A stretch of DNA of 64,000 nt from Streptomyces lunaelactis (GCF_003054555.1 NZ_CP026304.1:5518001-5582000); one strand, 5' to 3'. Shown: positions 27,176-37,186, counted from the first letter of the stretch. Translations and numbers: made by a program. Notes: generated from the letters alone by a model not told the origin.

Positions 27176-27856
27176 TCACGACGTCAGCTGCTGCGCGGGC
27201 GTGTGACCCCAGTCCGCGGGCAGCTGGGGCACCTGCCACGCCGGGTCCGGGCGCCAGTGTTCCCAGCCGGCGGAGAACGGGGCTGCCCAGGCGCGGATCT
27301 CCTCGACCGCCGCCCGGCCCGCCTCGCGGACCCTGCGTGCCTTCCCGGCGTCCATCAGGCCGACCCGCTGCGCCTGGTCGAACTCGTCCTCGTCCAGCCA
27401 GTGCCAGCTGCGGTCGGGGTGCACCGCGATGTCCAGGAAGTGGTCCTCGGAGTCGATGCCGCCCGCCCAACGGGTGCGCGGCTCCTCGAGGTTGACGTAC
27501 CAGTTCTTGAACCGCCAGCCGCGCTCCCAGAACAGCCAGACCGACCACGCATCGCCGGGGCGTGCCAGCTTCAGTACGCCCGTGCCGAACCAGTGGGCGC
27601 GGGCGGTGGTGCGGGGCGCGGTGTAGCGGGTGGCGAGCGGCTCCTGGTGGACCGGCGTGCCGTCGGCGAGGACCGGCTTCACGCACTCCGTGCCCGGTGC
27701 CATCCAGGCCGCGAGCAGCTCCTCGGTGTCCTGCACGACGGTCACGGGGCGGCAGATGTGGACGGTACCGCCCGACAGGTCCGGGGCATGGCCGCGGTAG
27801 CGCCAGAGGATGTGGTCCCCGGGCGTCCAGCGTGAAATGCGTTCCGTACCTGTCAT
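27176..27856 (-). CDS. DUF402 protein (FomD-like)
   Basis: A 226-residue protein with the DUF402 beta-barrel: WLFWERGWRFKNWYVNLEEP, then DHFLDIAVHPDRSWHWLDEDEFDQA. Acidic residues in this stretch bind a metal in characterised relatives, which act as nucleotide hydrolases (FomD hydrolyses a cytidylyl intermediate). A long C-terminal helix follows. Single gene; no operon partners are evident, since the minus-strand gene before it is separated by a promoter-sized gap. Confidence 0.8.
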   Translation of the reverse strand: MTGTERISRWTPGDHILWRYRGHAPDLSGGTVHICRPVTVVQDTEELLAAWMAPGTECVKPVLADGTPVHQEPLATRYTAPRTTARAHWFGTGVLKLARPGDAWSVWLFWERGWRFKNWYVNLEEPRTRWAGGIDSEDHFLDIAVHPDRSWHWLDEDEFDQAQRVGLMDAGKARRVREAGRAAVEEIRAWAAPFSAGWEHWRPDPAWQVPQLPADWGHTPAQQLTS

Positions 27857-27915
27857 GAGCAGATCTTACGGACTACGGCCGGTGCCCCGCTGCGACGCAG
27901 GTCACGGCCGCCGTC

Positions 27916-29310
27916 TCACGGGCGCGTCATACGCAGCACGTCAAGCGCCTCGTCAAGCTGCTCCAGGGTCAGTGCTCCACGCTCCACATAGCCGGACTCG
28001 AGGACGACCTCGCGGATCGTCTTCCGCTCGGCCAGCGACTTCTTGGCGACCTTCGCCGCCTCCTCGTAGCCGATGTACTTGTTCAGCGGGGTGACGACGG
28101 ACGGCGAAGACTCCGCGTACTCACGGGCCCGCTCGACATTCGCGGTGATTCCGTCGACGGTACGGTCCGCCAGCAGCCGGGATGCGTTCGCGAGGAGCCT
28201 GACCGACTCCAGCAGATTCTTGGCGATCACCGGGAGCATCACGTTCAGCTCGAAGTTCCCGGCGGCGCCGGCCGTCGCGACCGTGGCGTCGTTGCCGGTC
28301 ACCTGGGCCGCCACCATCAGTACGGCCTCCGGGATCACCGGGTTGACCTTGCCGGGCATGATCGAGGAGCCGGGCTGGAGGTCGGGGAGGCTGATCTCCG
28401 CGAGGCCCGTGCGCGGGCCCGAGGCCATCCAGCGGAGATCGTTGGAGATCTTGGTGAGCGAGACCGCGACCGTACGCAGCTGGCCGCTCGTCTCGACGAG
28501 ACCGTCGCGCGCGCCCTGCGCCTCGAAGTGGTCACGGGCCTCGGTCAGCGGCAGTCCGGTCGCGCGGGCGACCTCGGCGATGACCGCGGCCGAGAAGCCG
28601 GGCGGGGTGTTGATTCCGGTGCCGACCGCCGTACCGCCGAGGGGGAGTTCGGCGAGGCGGGGGAGCGAGGACCTGAGGCGCTCGACGCCGTACCGGATCT
28701 GCGCGGCATAGCCGCCGAACTCCTGGCCCAGCGTCACCGGGGTCGCGTCCATCAGATGCGTACGGCCGGACTTGACGACATCCGCGAACTCGGCGGACTT
28801 GCGCTCCAGCGAGGCCGCCAGATGCTCCAGCGCCGGGATCAGATCGCCCGTCACGGCGGCCGTCGCCGCGATGTGGATGGAGGAGGGGAAGACGTCGTTG
28901 GACGACTGGGACGCGTTCACATGGTCGTTGGGGTGCACGTCGCGGCCGAGGCGCTCGGTGGCGAGGGTCGCCAGGACCTCGTTGGTGTTCATGTTGGACG
29001 ACGTGCCGGAGCCGGTCTGGAAGACGTCCACCGGGAAGTGCTCGTCCCAGCGGCCATCGGCGACCTCCGCGGCCGCGTCGGCGATGGCTCGCGCGATGTC
29101 CTTGTCGAGCACGCCGAGTTCGGCGTTGACCTGGGCGGCGGCGGCCTTGATCTGTGCCAGGGCCTCGATGTGGGCCCGCTCGAGCCGCTGCCCGGAGATG
29201 GGGAAGTTCTCCACGGCCCGCTGGGTCTGGGCCCGCCACTTCGCGTGCGCGGGCACCCGCACCTCACCCATGGAGTCGTGCTCGATCCGGTACTCGTTCG
29301 CGTCGGTCAT
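27916..29310 (-). CDS. fumC: Class II fumarate hydratase
   Basis: A 464-residue fumarase of the aspartase/fumarase superfamily. It has [16 protein letters not shown] near residue 95, the TGxxVxNSQSSND-like [30 protein letters not shown], and the superfamily signature [12 protein letters not shown]. It interconverts fumarate and malate in the tricarboxylic acid cycle without an iron-sulfur cluster. The ATG at 29310 follows GGGAGG. A class I, oxygen-sensitive fumarase is encoded about 1.8 kb away, so the strain has two forms. Confidence 0.96.
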   Translation of the reverse strand: MTDANEYRIEHDSMGEVRVPAHAKWRAQTQRAVENFPISGQRLERAHIEALAQIKAAAAQVNAELGVLDKDIARAIADAAAEVADGRWDEHFPVDVFQTGSGTSSNMNTNEVLATLATERLGRDVHPNDHVNASQSSNDVFPSSIHIAATAAVTGDLIPALEHLAASLERKSAEFADVVKSGRTHLMDATPVTLGQEFGGYAAQIRYGVERLRSSLPRLAELPLGGTAVGTGINTPPGFSAAVIAEVARATGLPLTEARDHFEAQGARDGLVETSGQLRTVAVSLTKISNDLRWMASGPRTGLAEISLPDLQPGSSIMPGKVNPVIPEAVLMVAAQVTGNDATVATAGAAGNFELNVMLPVIAKNLLESVRLLANASRLLADRTVDGITANVERAREYAESSPSVVTPLNKYIGYEEAAKVAKKSLAERKTIREVVLESGYVERGALTLEQLDEALDVLRMTRP

Positions 29311-29455
29311 CGGTGTCGTACCTCCCGGAAAGGTGAGCACTTGTCTTGTTTTATCTATTCCCAAGTGCGCTACCCGCCAGTAAATACCCCAGGTGCCGCT
29401 TTCTTTCCGGGGGACGACTCACGTACCCCCGAGCGGCCCAAACCGGGGAGGCGCA

Positions 29456-31015
29456 ATGCTGCATCTCTTTGGGGGACAACCCCCAAGCCCCCGAACCACC
29501 AGACGAAGACTTCGCTGTACGGTCGCGGCCGCCGCCGCACTGGCGGCGGCACTTGGCGGAATGGCGGCCACGACCACGGGCGCCCAGGCCGACGAGGCCC
29601 GTACCGCCGTAGCCGCCGCACCCCTGCCGCCCGAGCTGGAGTCCATCCGCGCGGCCGAAGCCACCAAGCTCTACGGCAGCCCCGCCGAGCGCCCGCTCGC
29701 CGACCGCAGGACCGGCCTGATCTCGCTCGGCGACAGCGAGATCTCCGGCGAAGGGGTGGGCACGTACGAGCCGGGCACCAACGGGCCCGACAACTGGTGC
29801 CACCGTTCGCCCGACGCCGCCATCCACCGCACGGGCATCGCCGCGGACGTGACGTACAACGTCTCCTGCTCCGGCGCGTACAGCGGAAACATCCGGATCG
29901 GCGGCTCGAAGCAGTACGCCGACGAACTCGTCCAGAGCGACAGCCTCGCCATCAAGGCCCGCAACACCCGCATCAAGATGGTGCTGTTGGTGGCCGGAGC
30001 CAACGATGATCTGCAGTTCGGTCCGGTGATGACCGACTGCGTCGTGCGCTATGTGACCTTCCAGGGCCCGTGCGAGCCCAAGTACGCCCCCGGCTGGCAG
30101 GCGCGCGTCGACGGACTCGTCCCCAAGGTCGAGCAGACCGTACGGGACCTGCGCACCGTGATGCACGACGCCGGATACGCGGACGGCGACTACAAGCTGG
30201 TCGTCATGGGCTACCCGAGCCCCATCGGCCCGGACTTCCGCGACAACCCGCACTTCCCCGGCAAGCTGATCTGCGGTGGGATGGGCTACGACTCCGACAC
30301 CGTCTGGGGCCGCAACACCGCGGTCCCCGCCTTCGAGCGCGGTATGCGCGGGGCCGCGGCGGCCACCGGGGCCGTGTACCTGGACAACTCCCGCCTCTTC
30401 CACGGCCATGAGGTCTGCATGGAGGACAGCTGGGCACGCGGTCTTTACATCGACCTCTCCAAGCCGGGCCTGCCGGACGCCAATTCGGTGCGCCAGTCCT
30501 TCCATCCCAATGTGCGCGGGCATGCCGCTTTCGCGTCCTGCCTGACCCAGCTGTACGACTCCGGTCTGCGTGAGGCGAGTTGCGCGGACGTGGCGTCCAC
30601 GGGGAAGCCGGCGCTGTACGCGGGCGCCTGGGACGACGCGTACAAGCCGCTGAGGAACGAGGCGACGGGCTCCTGTGCGGACGTCTCGGGAGCGGTCAGC
30701 CGTAACGGCACCGGGGTCACCGGGTGGGACTGCCACGGCGGCCGCAACCAGGGCTGGTGGTACGACGCGGCACGCAGGTCCCTGCACACGGAGCTGACGC
30801 AGGACCGCTGCCTGGATGTGCCCGGGGCGAGATACCAGGCGGGGGTGGCCCTGATCGTGTGGGACTGCTCGGGGGCGGCGAACCAGCGCTTCGTACGGGA
30901 GTCGGGGACGGTACGGCCGGAGGCGGCGGCGGGGTTGTGCGTGACGCTGGCGTCGGGGAGGGAGGCGGTGCGGCTCCAGGCGTGCTCGGGCGCGGCGAAC
31001 CAGCGGTTCGGGTAG
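29456..31015 (+). CDS. Secreted SGNH-fold hydrolase with C-terminal ricin-type lectin domain
   Basis: A 519-residue exported enzyme. The signal peptide is basic (TRRRLR before a long hydrophobic Ala run, Tat-like) and probably cleaved after AQA near residue 45. The SGNH/GDSL domain spans about 75-370, with LGDSEISGEG (nucleophile Ser), VAGANDD (Asn) and SFHPNVRGHAAF (catalytic His). The C-terminal 130 residues carry repeats with NQGWWYD, ANQRFV and ANQRFG, the Q-x-W type of ricin B lectins that bind carbohydrate. It is a lipase/esterase acting on a sugar-bound or polymeric substrate. ATG at 29456 follows GGGGAGG. Confidence 0.85.
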   Translation: MLHLFGGQPPSPRTTRRRLRCTVAAAAALAAALGGMAATTTGAQADEARTAVAAAPLPPELESIRAAEATKLYGSPAERPLADRRTGLISLGDSEISGEGVGTYEPGTNGPDNWCHRSPDAAIHRTGIAADVTYNVSCSGAYSGNIRIGGSKQYADELVQSDSLAIKARNTRIKMVLLVAGANDDLQFGPVMTDCVVRYVTFQGPCEPKYAPGWQARVDGLVPKVEQTVRDLRTVMHDAGYADGDYKLVVMGYPSPIGPDFRDNPHFPGKLICGGMGYDSDTVWGRNTAVPAFERGMRGAAAATGAVYLDNSRLFHGHEVCMEDSWARGLYIDLSKPGLPDANSVRQSFHPNVRGHAAFASCLTQLYDSGLREASCADVASTGKPALYAGAWDDAYKPLRNEATGSCADVSGAVSRNGTGVTGWDCHGGRNQGWWYDAARRSLHTELTQDRCLDVPGARYQAGVALIVWDCSGAANQRFVRESGTVRPEAAAGLCVTLASGREAVRLQACSGAANQRFG

Positions 31016-31050
31016 CCGAGCGTTTCCGGGGCTCCGCCCCGGACTCCGCG

Positions 31051-31115
31051 CCTCAATCGCCGGCGGGGCTTGAGGTTGCCGGTCCGGCAACCTCAAGCCT
31101 GTCCGGCGATTGAGG
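31051..31115. repeat. Large inverted repeat between convergent genes
   Basis: Two 32-base arms (31051-31082 and 31084-31115) are complementary at 29 of 32 positions around a single base. Each arm is a copy of the dispersed CAATCGCCGG-type intergenic repeat. The structure sits between the lectin-hydrolase gene and the convergent class I fumarase gene and must form a very stable hairpin, likely serving as a bidirectional terminator. Confidence 0.85.
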
Positions 31116-31149
31116 ACACGCCCGAAGGCAGTACGGCCCGCCGCAGGCG

Positions 31150-32817
31150 CTACGCCGGCCCCGGCCCCCGCACGGGGATCGACGTGAACGTCGGCGCCGG
31201 TGCCGGCTCCGTGAAGAAGTCATTGCCCTTGTCGTCCACCACGATGAACGCCGGGAAGTCCTCGACCTCGATCCTCCACACCGCCTCCATCCCCAGCTCC
31301 TCGTACTCGACGACCTCGACCTTCTTGATGCAGTCCTGCGCCAGCCGCGCCGCGGGCCCGCCGATCGAGCCGAGGTAGAAGCCGCCGTGCGTCCCGCACG
31401 CGTCCGTGACCTGCTTCGAGCGGTTGCCCTTGGCGAGCATGACCTTGGAGCCGCCCGCCGCCTGGAACTGCTCGACGTACGAGTCCATGCGCCCGGCCGT
31501 CGTCGGGCCGAAGGAACCGGACGCGTAGCCCTCGGGCGTCTTCGCCGGACCGGCGTAGTAGACCGGGTGGTCCTTCAGGTACTGCGGCATCTCCTCGCCC
31601 GCGTCGAGCCGCTCCTTGATCTTGGCGTGTGCGATGTCGCGGGCGACGACTAGCGGGCCGGTGAGGGACAGCCGGGTCTTCACCGGGTACTTGGTGAGCT
31701 CCGCGAGCACGTCGTCCATCGGCCTGTTGAGGTCGACCCGGACGACGTCCTCCGCCTCGTCCAGGTGCTCGTCCGTCGTCTCCGGCAGGAAGCGCGCCGG
31801 GTCGGTCTCCAGCTGCTCCAGGAACACACCCTCGGCGGTGATCTTCGCGGTCGCCTGGCGGTCGGCCGAGCACGAGACGGCGATCGCGACGGGCAGCGAG
31901 GCGCCGTGCCGCGGCAGCCGGACCACGCGTACGTCGTGGCAGAAGTACTTGCCGCCGAACTGCGCCCCGATGCCGATCTTCTGGGTGAGTTCGAAGACCT
32001 TCTCCTCCAGCTCCTTGTCCCGGAAGCCGTGGCCGGTGGGGGAGCCCTCGGCGGGCAGCTCGTCGAGGTAGTGCGCGGAGGCGTACTTCGCGGTCTTCAG
32101 CGCGAACTCGGCGGACGTGCCGCCGACGACGATGGCCAGGTGGTACGGCGGACACGCGGCCGTACCCAGCGAGCGGATCTTCTCCTCCAGGAACTTCATC
32201 ATGGAGGCCTCGTTCAGGACCGCCTTCGTCTCCTGGTAGAGGAACGACTTGTTGGCGGAGCCGCCGCCCTTCGCCATGAAGAGGAACTTGTACGCGCCGC
32301 CGTCGGTGGCGTACAGCTCGATCTGGGCGGGGAGGTTGGAGCCGGTGTTCTTCTCCTCCCACATGGTGAGGGGAGCCATCTGCGAGTAGCGCAGATTGAG
32401 CTTGGTGTACGCGTCGTAGATGCCGTGCGAGAGGGCTTCCTCGTCGCCGCCTGCCGTCAGCACGTTCTGGCCGCGCTTGCCCATCACGATCGCCGTGCCG
32501 GTGTCCTGGCACATGGGGAGCACGCCGGCGGCGGCGATGTTCGCGTTCTTGAGCAGGTCGAGCGCGACGAACTTGTCGTTGGACGAGGCGTCCGGGTCGT
32601 CGATGATGCGGCGCAGCTGCGCGAGGTGGGCGGGCCGCAGATAGTGCGAGATGTCGTGCATGGCCTCGGCGGCGAGGGTGCGCAGCGCCTCGGGCTCGAC
32701 CGTGAGGAACGTACGCCCGTCGGCCTCGAAGGTGGAGACACCCTCGGAGGTCACCAGCCGGTACGGGGTGGTGTCCTCTCCCAGCGGGAGCAGATCGGAG
32801 TACTGAAACTCTGGCAT
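31150..32817 (-). CDS. Class I (iron-sulfur) fumarate hydratase
   Basis: A 555-residue fused-domain hydro-lyase like E. coli FumA/Fum[18 protein letters not shown] carries one cluster Cys, [17 protein letters not shown] another, and SCSADRQ the third; [16 protein letters not shown] marks the C-terminal beta domain. It hydrates fumarate with a [4Fe-4S] cluster and is oxygen-labile. The ATG at 32817 is used because GAGGA lies 9 bases before it, whereas the ATG at 32826 directly abuts that sequence. It is the second fumarase in the window. Confidence 0.95.
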   Translation of the reverse strand: MPEFQYSDLLPLGEDTTPYRLVTSEGVSTFEADGRTFLTVEPEALRTLAAEAMHDISHYLRPAHLAQLRRIIDDPDASSNDKFVALDLLKNANIAAAGVLPMCQDTGTAIVMGKRGQNVLTAGGDEEALSHGIYDAYTKLNLRYSQMAPLTMWEEKNTGSNLPAQIELYATDGGAYKFLFMAKGGGSANKSFLYQETKAVLNEASMMKFLEEKIRSLGTAACPPYHLAIVVGGTSAEFALKTAKYASAHYLDELPAEGSPTGHGFRDKELEEKVFELTQKIGIGAQFGGKYFCHDVRVVRLPRHGASLPVAIAVSCSADRQATAKITAEGVFLEQLETDPARFLPETTDEHLDEAEDVVRVDLNRPMDDVLAELTKYPVKTRLSLTGPLVVARDIAHAKIKERLDAGEEMPQYLKDHPVYYAGPAKTPEGYASGSFGPTTAGRMDSYVEQFQAAGGSKVMLAKGNRSKQVTDACGTHGGFYLGSIGGPAARLAQDCIKKVEVVEYEELGMEAVWRIEVEDFPAFIVVDDKGNDFFTEPAPAPTFTSIPVRGPGPA

Positions 32818-32930
32818 TGCGGCCATTCCTCACTCGGCAGACAGCGGCGCTGACGTCCATTGGCAGCGCGCCCTCCAGCGTAGAGCGGGGTTGGCCGACG
32901 CTGTCTGTGAGGTAAGGCTCAGTTGGAGTT

Positions 32931-32984
32931 CAAGCCTCGCCGGCGATTGAGGCGCGGGGCTCCGGGGTGGAGTCCCGGAGCCCC
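32931..32984. repeat. Dispersed intergenic repeat, copy 3, with hairpin
   Basis: CAAGCCTCGCCGGCGATTGA at 32931 matches the same core at 31094. It continues into a perfect 11-bp stem (32956-32966 with 32974-32984) with a 7-base loop. The hairpin lies between divergently transcribed genes rather than after a gene, so it is not an ordinary terminator. Confidence 0.75.
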
Positions 32985-33050
32985 GGTTCTGGAAGCCGCG
33001 CCGCCCTGGACCTCTAGTCGCGATCTATCGCGTTTCGCTACCCTGGATCC

Positions 33051-33737
33051 GTGGACCTCGACAAGAATCATTCAGCGGCCTCCGGCCGCGGGCACTCCCA
33101 GAAGCCGGTCGCCCCCGCGGAACCCCGCGACGCCATCCGTGCCTCCGATGCCGACCGCGACCGGATCGCCGACATCCTCCGGGACGCCCTCGCCGAGGGC
33201 CGGCTGGACCCCGAGGAGCACTCCGAGCGGATCGACGCCGTCTACCGTGCCAAGACCGTCGGTGAACTGGAGCCACTGGTGCGGGACTTGCCCGCGACAA
33301 CCGGCCACGCCGATGCCACGGCGTACGCGTACGGCCCCGAACAGCCCTCCGGCCCCGCCGAGAATCTGGTCGCCGTCTTCTCCAGCTCCACCCGCAAGGG
33401 CCGCTGGCGCGTCGGTGGTCGTACCAACGCCTTCTCGATCTTCGGCAGCATCGAGATCGACCTCACCGAGGCGCTCTTCGGGCAGCGGCTGACCGTCATC
33501 AACGCGACCTCCATCTTCGGCAGCGTCGAAGTCCGCGTACCCGAGAACATCTCGATGCGCGGCAGCGGTACCGGGATCTTCGGCACCTTCGACGTCCTCA
33601 CCCTCGAGGCCGCCGACCCCGAGGCCCCGGTCGTCGTTGTGAACGGGTACTCGGTTTTCGGCAATGTCGAGGCCAGGCCCAAGCGGGGCAGGCGGATCGC
33701 GGATCTCCACGACCGCCTGCGTAAACACCTCGGCTGA
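33051..33737 (+). CDS. DUF1707 and LiaF-like (DUF2154) domain protein
   Basis: A 228-residue soluble protein. Residues about 28-85 are DUF1707: IRASDADRDRIADILRDALA and EGRLDPEEHSERIDAVYRAK, an N-terminal motif of many actinobacterial proteins. Residues about 105-215 form a repeated beta structure with FSIFGSIEIDL, TSIFGSVEVRV and YSVFGNVEARP, like the C-terminal domain of LiaF/VraT-type cell-wall stress proteins. No membrane segment is seen. GTG start. It is followed by a WhiB gene. Confidence 0.82.
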   Translation: MDLDKNHSAASGRGHSQKPVAPAEPRDAIRASDADRDRIADILRDALAEGRLDPEEHSERIDAVYRAKTVGELEPLVRDLPATTGHADATAYAYGPEQPSGPAENLVAVFSSSTRKGRWRVGGRTNAFSIFGSIEIDLTEALFGQRLTVINATSIFGSVEVRVPENISMRGSGTGIFGTFDVLTLEAADPEAPVVVVNGYSVFGNVEARPKRGRRIADLHDRLRKHLG

Positions 33738-33888
33738 CGGCTGCGCCCCGGAGCGCTTTCCGGCCGTGAACGCCCGTGTGCAATTCCGCACACCGGAAGT
33801 CCGTGCCACTCAGTGCATAGGCGCACGCACAGCGGGTAGGGAGTGCTGCATCGTCTCTCGCTCGCGAAGCCGTCGTCAGGAGTAGACC

Positions 33889-34242
33889 GTGCTGCAACTG
33901 CCGCATCAGTCCTTGCAGGTAGCCGCCCTTCCGCCCCAGCGAATTCCTGCTCGGGAAGATCAGGCCGGACCCTGGCACGCGGAGGCGGTGTGCCGTCGGG
34001 ACGAAGCCGGACTGTTCTTCGCCCCGTCCAAGGAACCTACGGCCGCGCGGCTGTCGCGCGAGGAGGCCGCGAAACGGGTCTGCGCCCGCTGTCCTGTGAT
34101 GGTCGAGTGCCGGGAGCACGCGCTGCTCCAGCCCGAGCCGTACGGAGTGTGGGGCGGGCTGACCGCGGCCGAGCGCCGTGTGGTGCTGGCCCGGCGCAGG
34201 CGGCGCGAGGTGGAGCTCAAGAAGTCGGCGTCCGCGGCCTGA
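33889..34242 (+). CDS. WhiB-family iron-sulfur regulator
   Basis: A 117-residue Wbl protein. The four cluster Cys are C35, C65, C68 and C74 (VCRRDEA, then RVCARCPVMVECRE), followed by the GVWGGLT turn and the basic RRRRREVELKK tail that touches DNA. Such proteins bind a [4Fe-4S] cluster and usually act by contacting the principal sigma factor. GTG at 33889 follows AGGAG. The order fumarase, DUF1707, WhiB, glpX suggests the wblI locus of S. coelicolor, an inference from gene order only. Confidence 0.9.
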   Translation: MLQLPHQSLQVAALPPQRIPAREDQAGPWHAEAVCRRDEAGLFFAPSKEPTAARLSREEAAKRVCARCPVMVECREHALLQPEPYGVWGGLTAAERRVVLARRRRREVELKKSASAA

Positions 34243-34258
34243 TTCCTCGCGTACGCAC

Positions 34259-34299
34259 GGGAAGGGGCGCTCCCACCGCACATGGGGGCGCCCCTTCCC
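34259..34299. terminator. Bidirectional hairpin between WhiB gene and glpX
   Basis: A perfect 12-bp stem (34259-34270 with 34288-34299) encloses a second small stem. It separates two convergent genes. Confidence 0.88.
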
Positions 34300-34321
34300 G
34301 TAGCCGCGACTGTGGCGGCTG

Positions 34322-35353
34322 CTACTTCGCGCGGTCGAAGTCGATGGCGCTGTACGCACGCAGCTTGGAGAGCCGGTGCGTCGAGTCGATCTGGCGGATC
34401 GTGCCGGACTTGGAGCGCATCACCAGCGACTGGGTGGTCGCGGTCTCCGCGCGGTAGCGGACCCCGCGCAGCAGCTCGCCGTCCGTGATGCCGGTGGCGA
34501 CGAAGAACACGTTGTCGCCGCTGACCAGGTCGTCGGTGTGCAGGACCCGGTCCAGGTCGTGCCCGGCGTCGAGCGCGCGGCGGCGCTCGGCCGCGTCCGT
34601 CGGCCAGAGCTTGCCCTGGATGGTGCCGCCGAGGCACTTGATCGCGCAGGCCGTGATGATGCCCTCGGGCGTGCCGCCGATGCCCATCAGCATGTCGACG
34701 CCGGTGCCTTCGCGCACGGCCATGATCGCGCCGGCGACATCGCCGTCCGAGATGAACTTGATGCGGGCGCCGGTCTCGCGGATCTCCTTGACGATGCCCT
34801 CGTGGCGGGGGCGGTCCAGGATGACGACGGTGACGTCCTCGGGCGAGGAGTTCTTGGCCTTGGCGACCCGGCGGATGTTGACCGAGACAGGGGCGTTGAT
34901 GTCGACGACATCCGCGGCCTCGGGGCCTGTGACCAGCTTGTCCATGTAGAAGACCGCGGACGGGTCGTACATGGTGCCGCGGTCGGCGGCGGCGAGTACG
35001 GCGATGGCGTTGGGCATGCCCTTGGCGTTGAGCGTGGTGCCGTCGATCGGGTCGACGGCGATGTCGACCTCGGCGCCGGTCCCGTCGCCGATCCGCTCGC
35101 CGTTGAACAGCATGGGGGCTTCGTCCTTCTCACCCTCGCCGATGACGACGACGCCGTTCATCGAGACGGTGGAGACGAGGGTCCGCATGGCCTTGACGGC
35201 CGCGCCGTCCGCGCCGATCTTGTCGCCGCGGCCGACCCACCGGCCGGCGGCCATGGCGGCGGCTTCGGTGACCCGGACGAGCTCCAGGGCCAGGTTGCGG
35301 TCGGGGGCCTCGGGAGAGACCTCGAGCTGGGACGGAAGACTGTGCTCGGTCAT
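34322..35353 (-). CDS. glpX: Class II fructose-1,6-bisphosphatase
   Basis: A 343-residue GlpX enzyme with [20 protein letters not shown] carrying the metal-binding Asp residues, [14 protein letters not shown] near the start, and [20 protein letters not shown] in the C-terminal half. It hydrolyses fructose 1,6-bisphosphate in gluconeogenesis, and actinomycetes rely on this class. It is divergent from a DUF4245 gene, an arrangement conserved in actinobacteria. Confidence 0.96.
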   Translation of the reverse strand: MTEHSLPSQLEVSPEAPDRNLALELVRVTEAAAMAAGRWVGRGDKIGADGAAVKAMRTLVSTVSMNGVVVIGEGEKDEAPMLFNGERIGDGTGAEVDIAVDPIDGTTLNAKGMPNAIAVLAAADRGTMYDPSAVFYMDKLVTGPEAADVVDINAPVSVNIRRVAKAKNSSPEDVTVVILDRPRHEGIVKEIRETGARIKFISDGDVAGAIMAVREGTGVDMLMGIGGTPEGIITACAIKCLGGTIQGKLWPTDAAERRRALDAGHDLDRVLHTDDLVSGDNVFFVATGITDGELLRGVRYRAETATTQSLVMRSKSGTIRQIDSTHRLSKLRAYSAIDFDRAK

Positions 35354-35468
35354 CGGAGCGCACCTTTCTGTACGACGACGGCCGGAAAAGAGGGTGCTGC
35401 GACTCTATCGGTACGTCGACAAAATGAGCAGAGGGCCCCACGTTTGAGCACGCGCCCTTGATGCGACG

Positions 35469-36002
35469 ATGGGGCACGTGGCAGGTATGCGAGGCAGACA
35501 GACGATGCGGGACATGGTGCTGTCGATGGCGGTGATCGGCGCCGTCGTCGCAGTGATCTACGTGTTCATTCCGCACGACGAGAAGGCGGATCCGGTCAAG
35601 GCGGTCGACTTCCGGGTGGAGCTGCTGACGGCGCGGCGCGCGGCGCCGTATCCGGTGGCGGCACCGGAGGGACTTGCGAAGGGGTGGAAGCCGACGTCGG
35701 TCTCGTACGAGCGCGCCGACTCGGATGCCTGGCACCTGGGCTTCCTGGACCCGGACGGCGAGTACATCGCGGTCGAGCAGTCCACGGCGCCCGCCGGGAA
35801 GTACATCCCGAAGGTGAGCCAGCAGGCGCGGGAGACCGGGAAGACGCAGCAGGTCGCTGGTGAGACCTGGCAGCGGTGGGAGGGCCCGAAGTACGACGCG
35901 CTGGTGCGCGAGGACAAGGGCTCGACGACGGTGATCACAGGTACGGCGTCGCCGGAGCGGCTGGCGCAGATGGCTGCCGCGCTGGAGACGAAGCAGCCCT
36001 GA
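35469..36002 (+). CDS. DUF4245 membrane-anchored protein
   Basis: A 177-residue protein with one N-terminal membrane segment (about 18-36, DMVLSMAVIGAVVAVIYVFI) and an exported soluble domain with WKPTSVSYERADSDAWHLGF and VAGETWQRWEG. It is the DUF4245 family, regularly encoded beside glpX; its function is unknown. The start is uncertain: ATG 35469, GTG 35478 and ATG 35487 are all in frame, and none has a strong ribosome binding site. Confidence 0.82.
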   Translation: MGHVAGMRGRQTMRDMVLSMAVIGAVVAVIYVFIPHDEKADPVKAVDFRVELLTARRAAPYPVAAPEGLAKGWKPTSVSYERADSDAWHLGFLDPDGEYIAVEQSTAPAGKYIPKVSQQARETGKTQQVAGETWQRWEGPKYDALVREDKGSTTVITGTASPERLAQMAAALETKQP

Positions 36003-36064
36003 CGTCCCTGACGTCCCTGACGCCCTGAAACCGTCAGGACATCCTGACGTCCTGATGAACGGCG

Positions 36065-36100
36065 AAGGCCGCCGCACCCGGAACCGGGTGCGGCGGCCTT
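36065..36100. terminator. 17-bp perfect hairpin between convergent genes
   Basis: AAGGCCGCCGCACCCGG at 36065 pairs with its exact complement ending at 36100 with almost no loop. It separates the DUF4245 gene from the convergent nitroreductase gene. Confidence 0.9.
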
Positions 36101-36118
36101 CTGCCAGCCCGTACGGGC

Positions 36119-36709
36119 TCAGACGGTGGTGACGACCTCTTCGTAGGCCAGCCGCGGGGAGCGCGGGAACGACGCGTCCTCGGCCGGCTTGCCGATGTTG
36201 ACGATCATCAGCGGGGTGTGGTCGTCGTCCAGGAACTCCTTCTGGACGCCGGCGAAGTCGAAGCCGGTCATCGGTCCCGCGGCGAGGCCGGCGGCGCGGA
36301 CGCCGACGATGAAGTACGCGGCCTGCAGGGCGGCGTTGAAGCCGGCGGCCTGCTCGCGGGCCGGGCGCTCGGCGAAGAACATGTCCTTGGCCTGCGGGAA
36401 GGCCGGGAACAGGGCCGGGAGCTCCTCGTGGAACTCGTTGTCGGCGGCGAGGATCGCGACCAGCGGGGCGGTGGCGGTCTTCGGCTGGTTGCCCTCGGCC
36501 ATGTGCTGGACCAGGCGCTCACGAGCCTCGTCGGAGCGGACCAGGACCATGCGCAGCGGGCTCTGGTTGAAGGCGGTGGGGCCGTACTTGACGAGGTCGT
36601 AGATCGCCTGGACCTGCTCCTCGCTCACCGGCTCGTCGGTGAACGCGTTGGCGGTACGGGCCTCACGGAAGAGGAGGTCCTGGGCGGCGGAGTCAAGTGC
36701 GAGGGTCAT
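36119..36709 (-). CDS. Nitroreductase-family oxidoreductase (malonic semialdehyde reductase RutE-like)
   Basis: A 196-residue flavoprotein of the nitroreductase fold. The FREARTANAFTDEPVSEEQV start, YGPTAFNQSPLRMVLVRS, GVRAAGLAAGPMTGFDFAGV and MIVNIGKP are typical of the RutE/HadB group that binds FMN and reduces malonic semialdehyde to 3-hydroxypropionate. A broader nitroreductase role is possible. It ends near the DUF4245 terminator and is followed upstream by the xse genes in the same direction. Confidence 0.87.
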   Translation of the reverse strand: MTLALDSAAQDLLFREARTANAFTDEPVSEEQVQAIYDLVKYGPTAFNQSPLRMVLVRSDEARERLVQHMAEGNQPKTATAPLVAILAADNEFHEELPALFPAFPQAKDMFFAERPAREQAAGFNAALQAAYFIVGVRAAGLAAGPMTGFDFAGVQKEFLDDDHTPLMIVNIGKPAEDASFPRSPRLAYEEVVTTV

Positions 36710-36833
36710 GCTGGCGTACCTTCCGGGGGGTGCAGAGGATCTTTACGACCGCTCCAACCGCATCCCGATAGATTAAATTTCAACAATGTGCCGATGGTGA
36801 CCCGACTCACACCGGAAATGACCTCTGACCTGC

Positions 36834-37076
36834 TCAGTCTTCGGTGGTCCCGGCGGCCGCGCCTTCGCCGTCACCCTCGGAGAGCGCCGCGTCCAGGCGG
36901 GCGCGGGCGCCCTCGAGCCAGTGGCGGCAGACCTTCGCCAGCTCTTCTCCGCGCTCCCAGAGAGCCAGCGACTCCTCGAGCGTCGTGCCGCCCGCCTCCA
37001 GGCGGCGTACGACCTCGATCAGCTCGTCCCGCGCCTGCTCGTAGCCGAGCGCGGCCTCTTCCGTCTTGGCAGCCAT
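36834..37076 (-). CDS. xseB: Exodeoxyribonuclease VII small subunit
   Basis: An 80-residue helical protein, the normal length for XseB, with [40 protein letters not shown] and a final acidic tail. Several small subunits coil around XseA to make exonuclease VII, which degrades single-stranded DNA in mismatch and crosslink repair. ATG at 37076 is chosen over 37106 on length. It follows xseA after 110 bases. Confidence 0.93.
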   Translation of the reverse strand: MAAKTEEAALGYEQARDELIEVVRRLEAGGTTLEESLALWERGEELAKVCRHWLEGARARLDAALSEGDGEGAAAGTTED

Positions 37077-37186
37077 GCGATCCACCCTATGTGTGAGGTC
37101 CGACAACCAGGCTCACCCGGAGACCCGGGCCGCTCGTCCGGCGTTCGCCCGGAGACCCGGCGCGCTCGGCCGGCGGTCATCGGCGC

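Noticed and set aside
36001..36060. Tandem TGACGTCCC-like repeats after the DUF4245 gene
   Set aside because: Only two to three imperfect short copies just before a terminator; probably chance or slippage.
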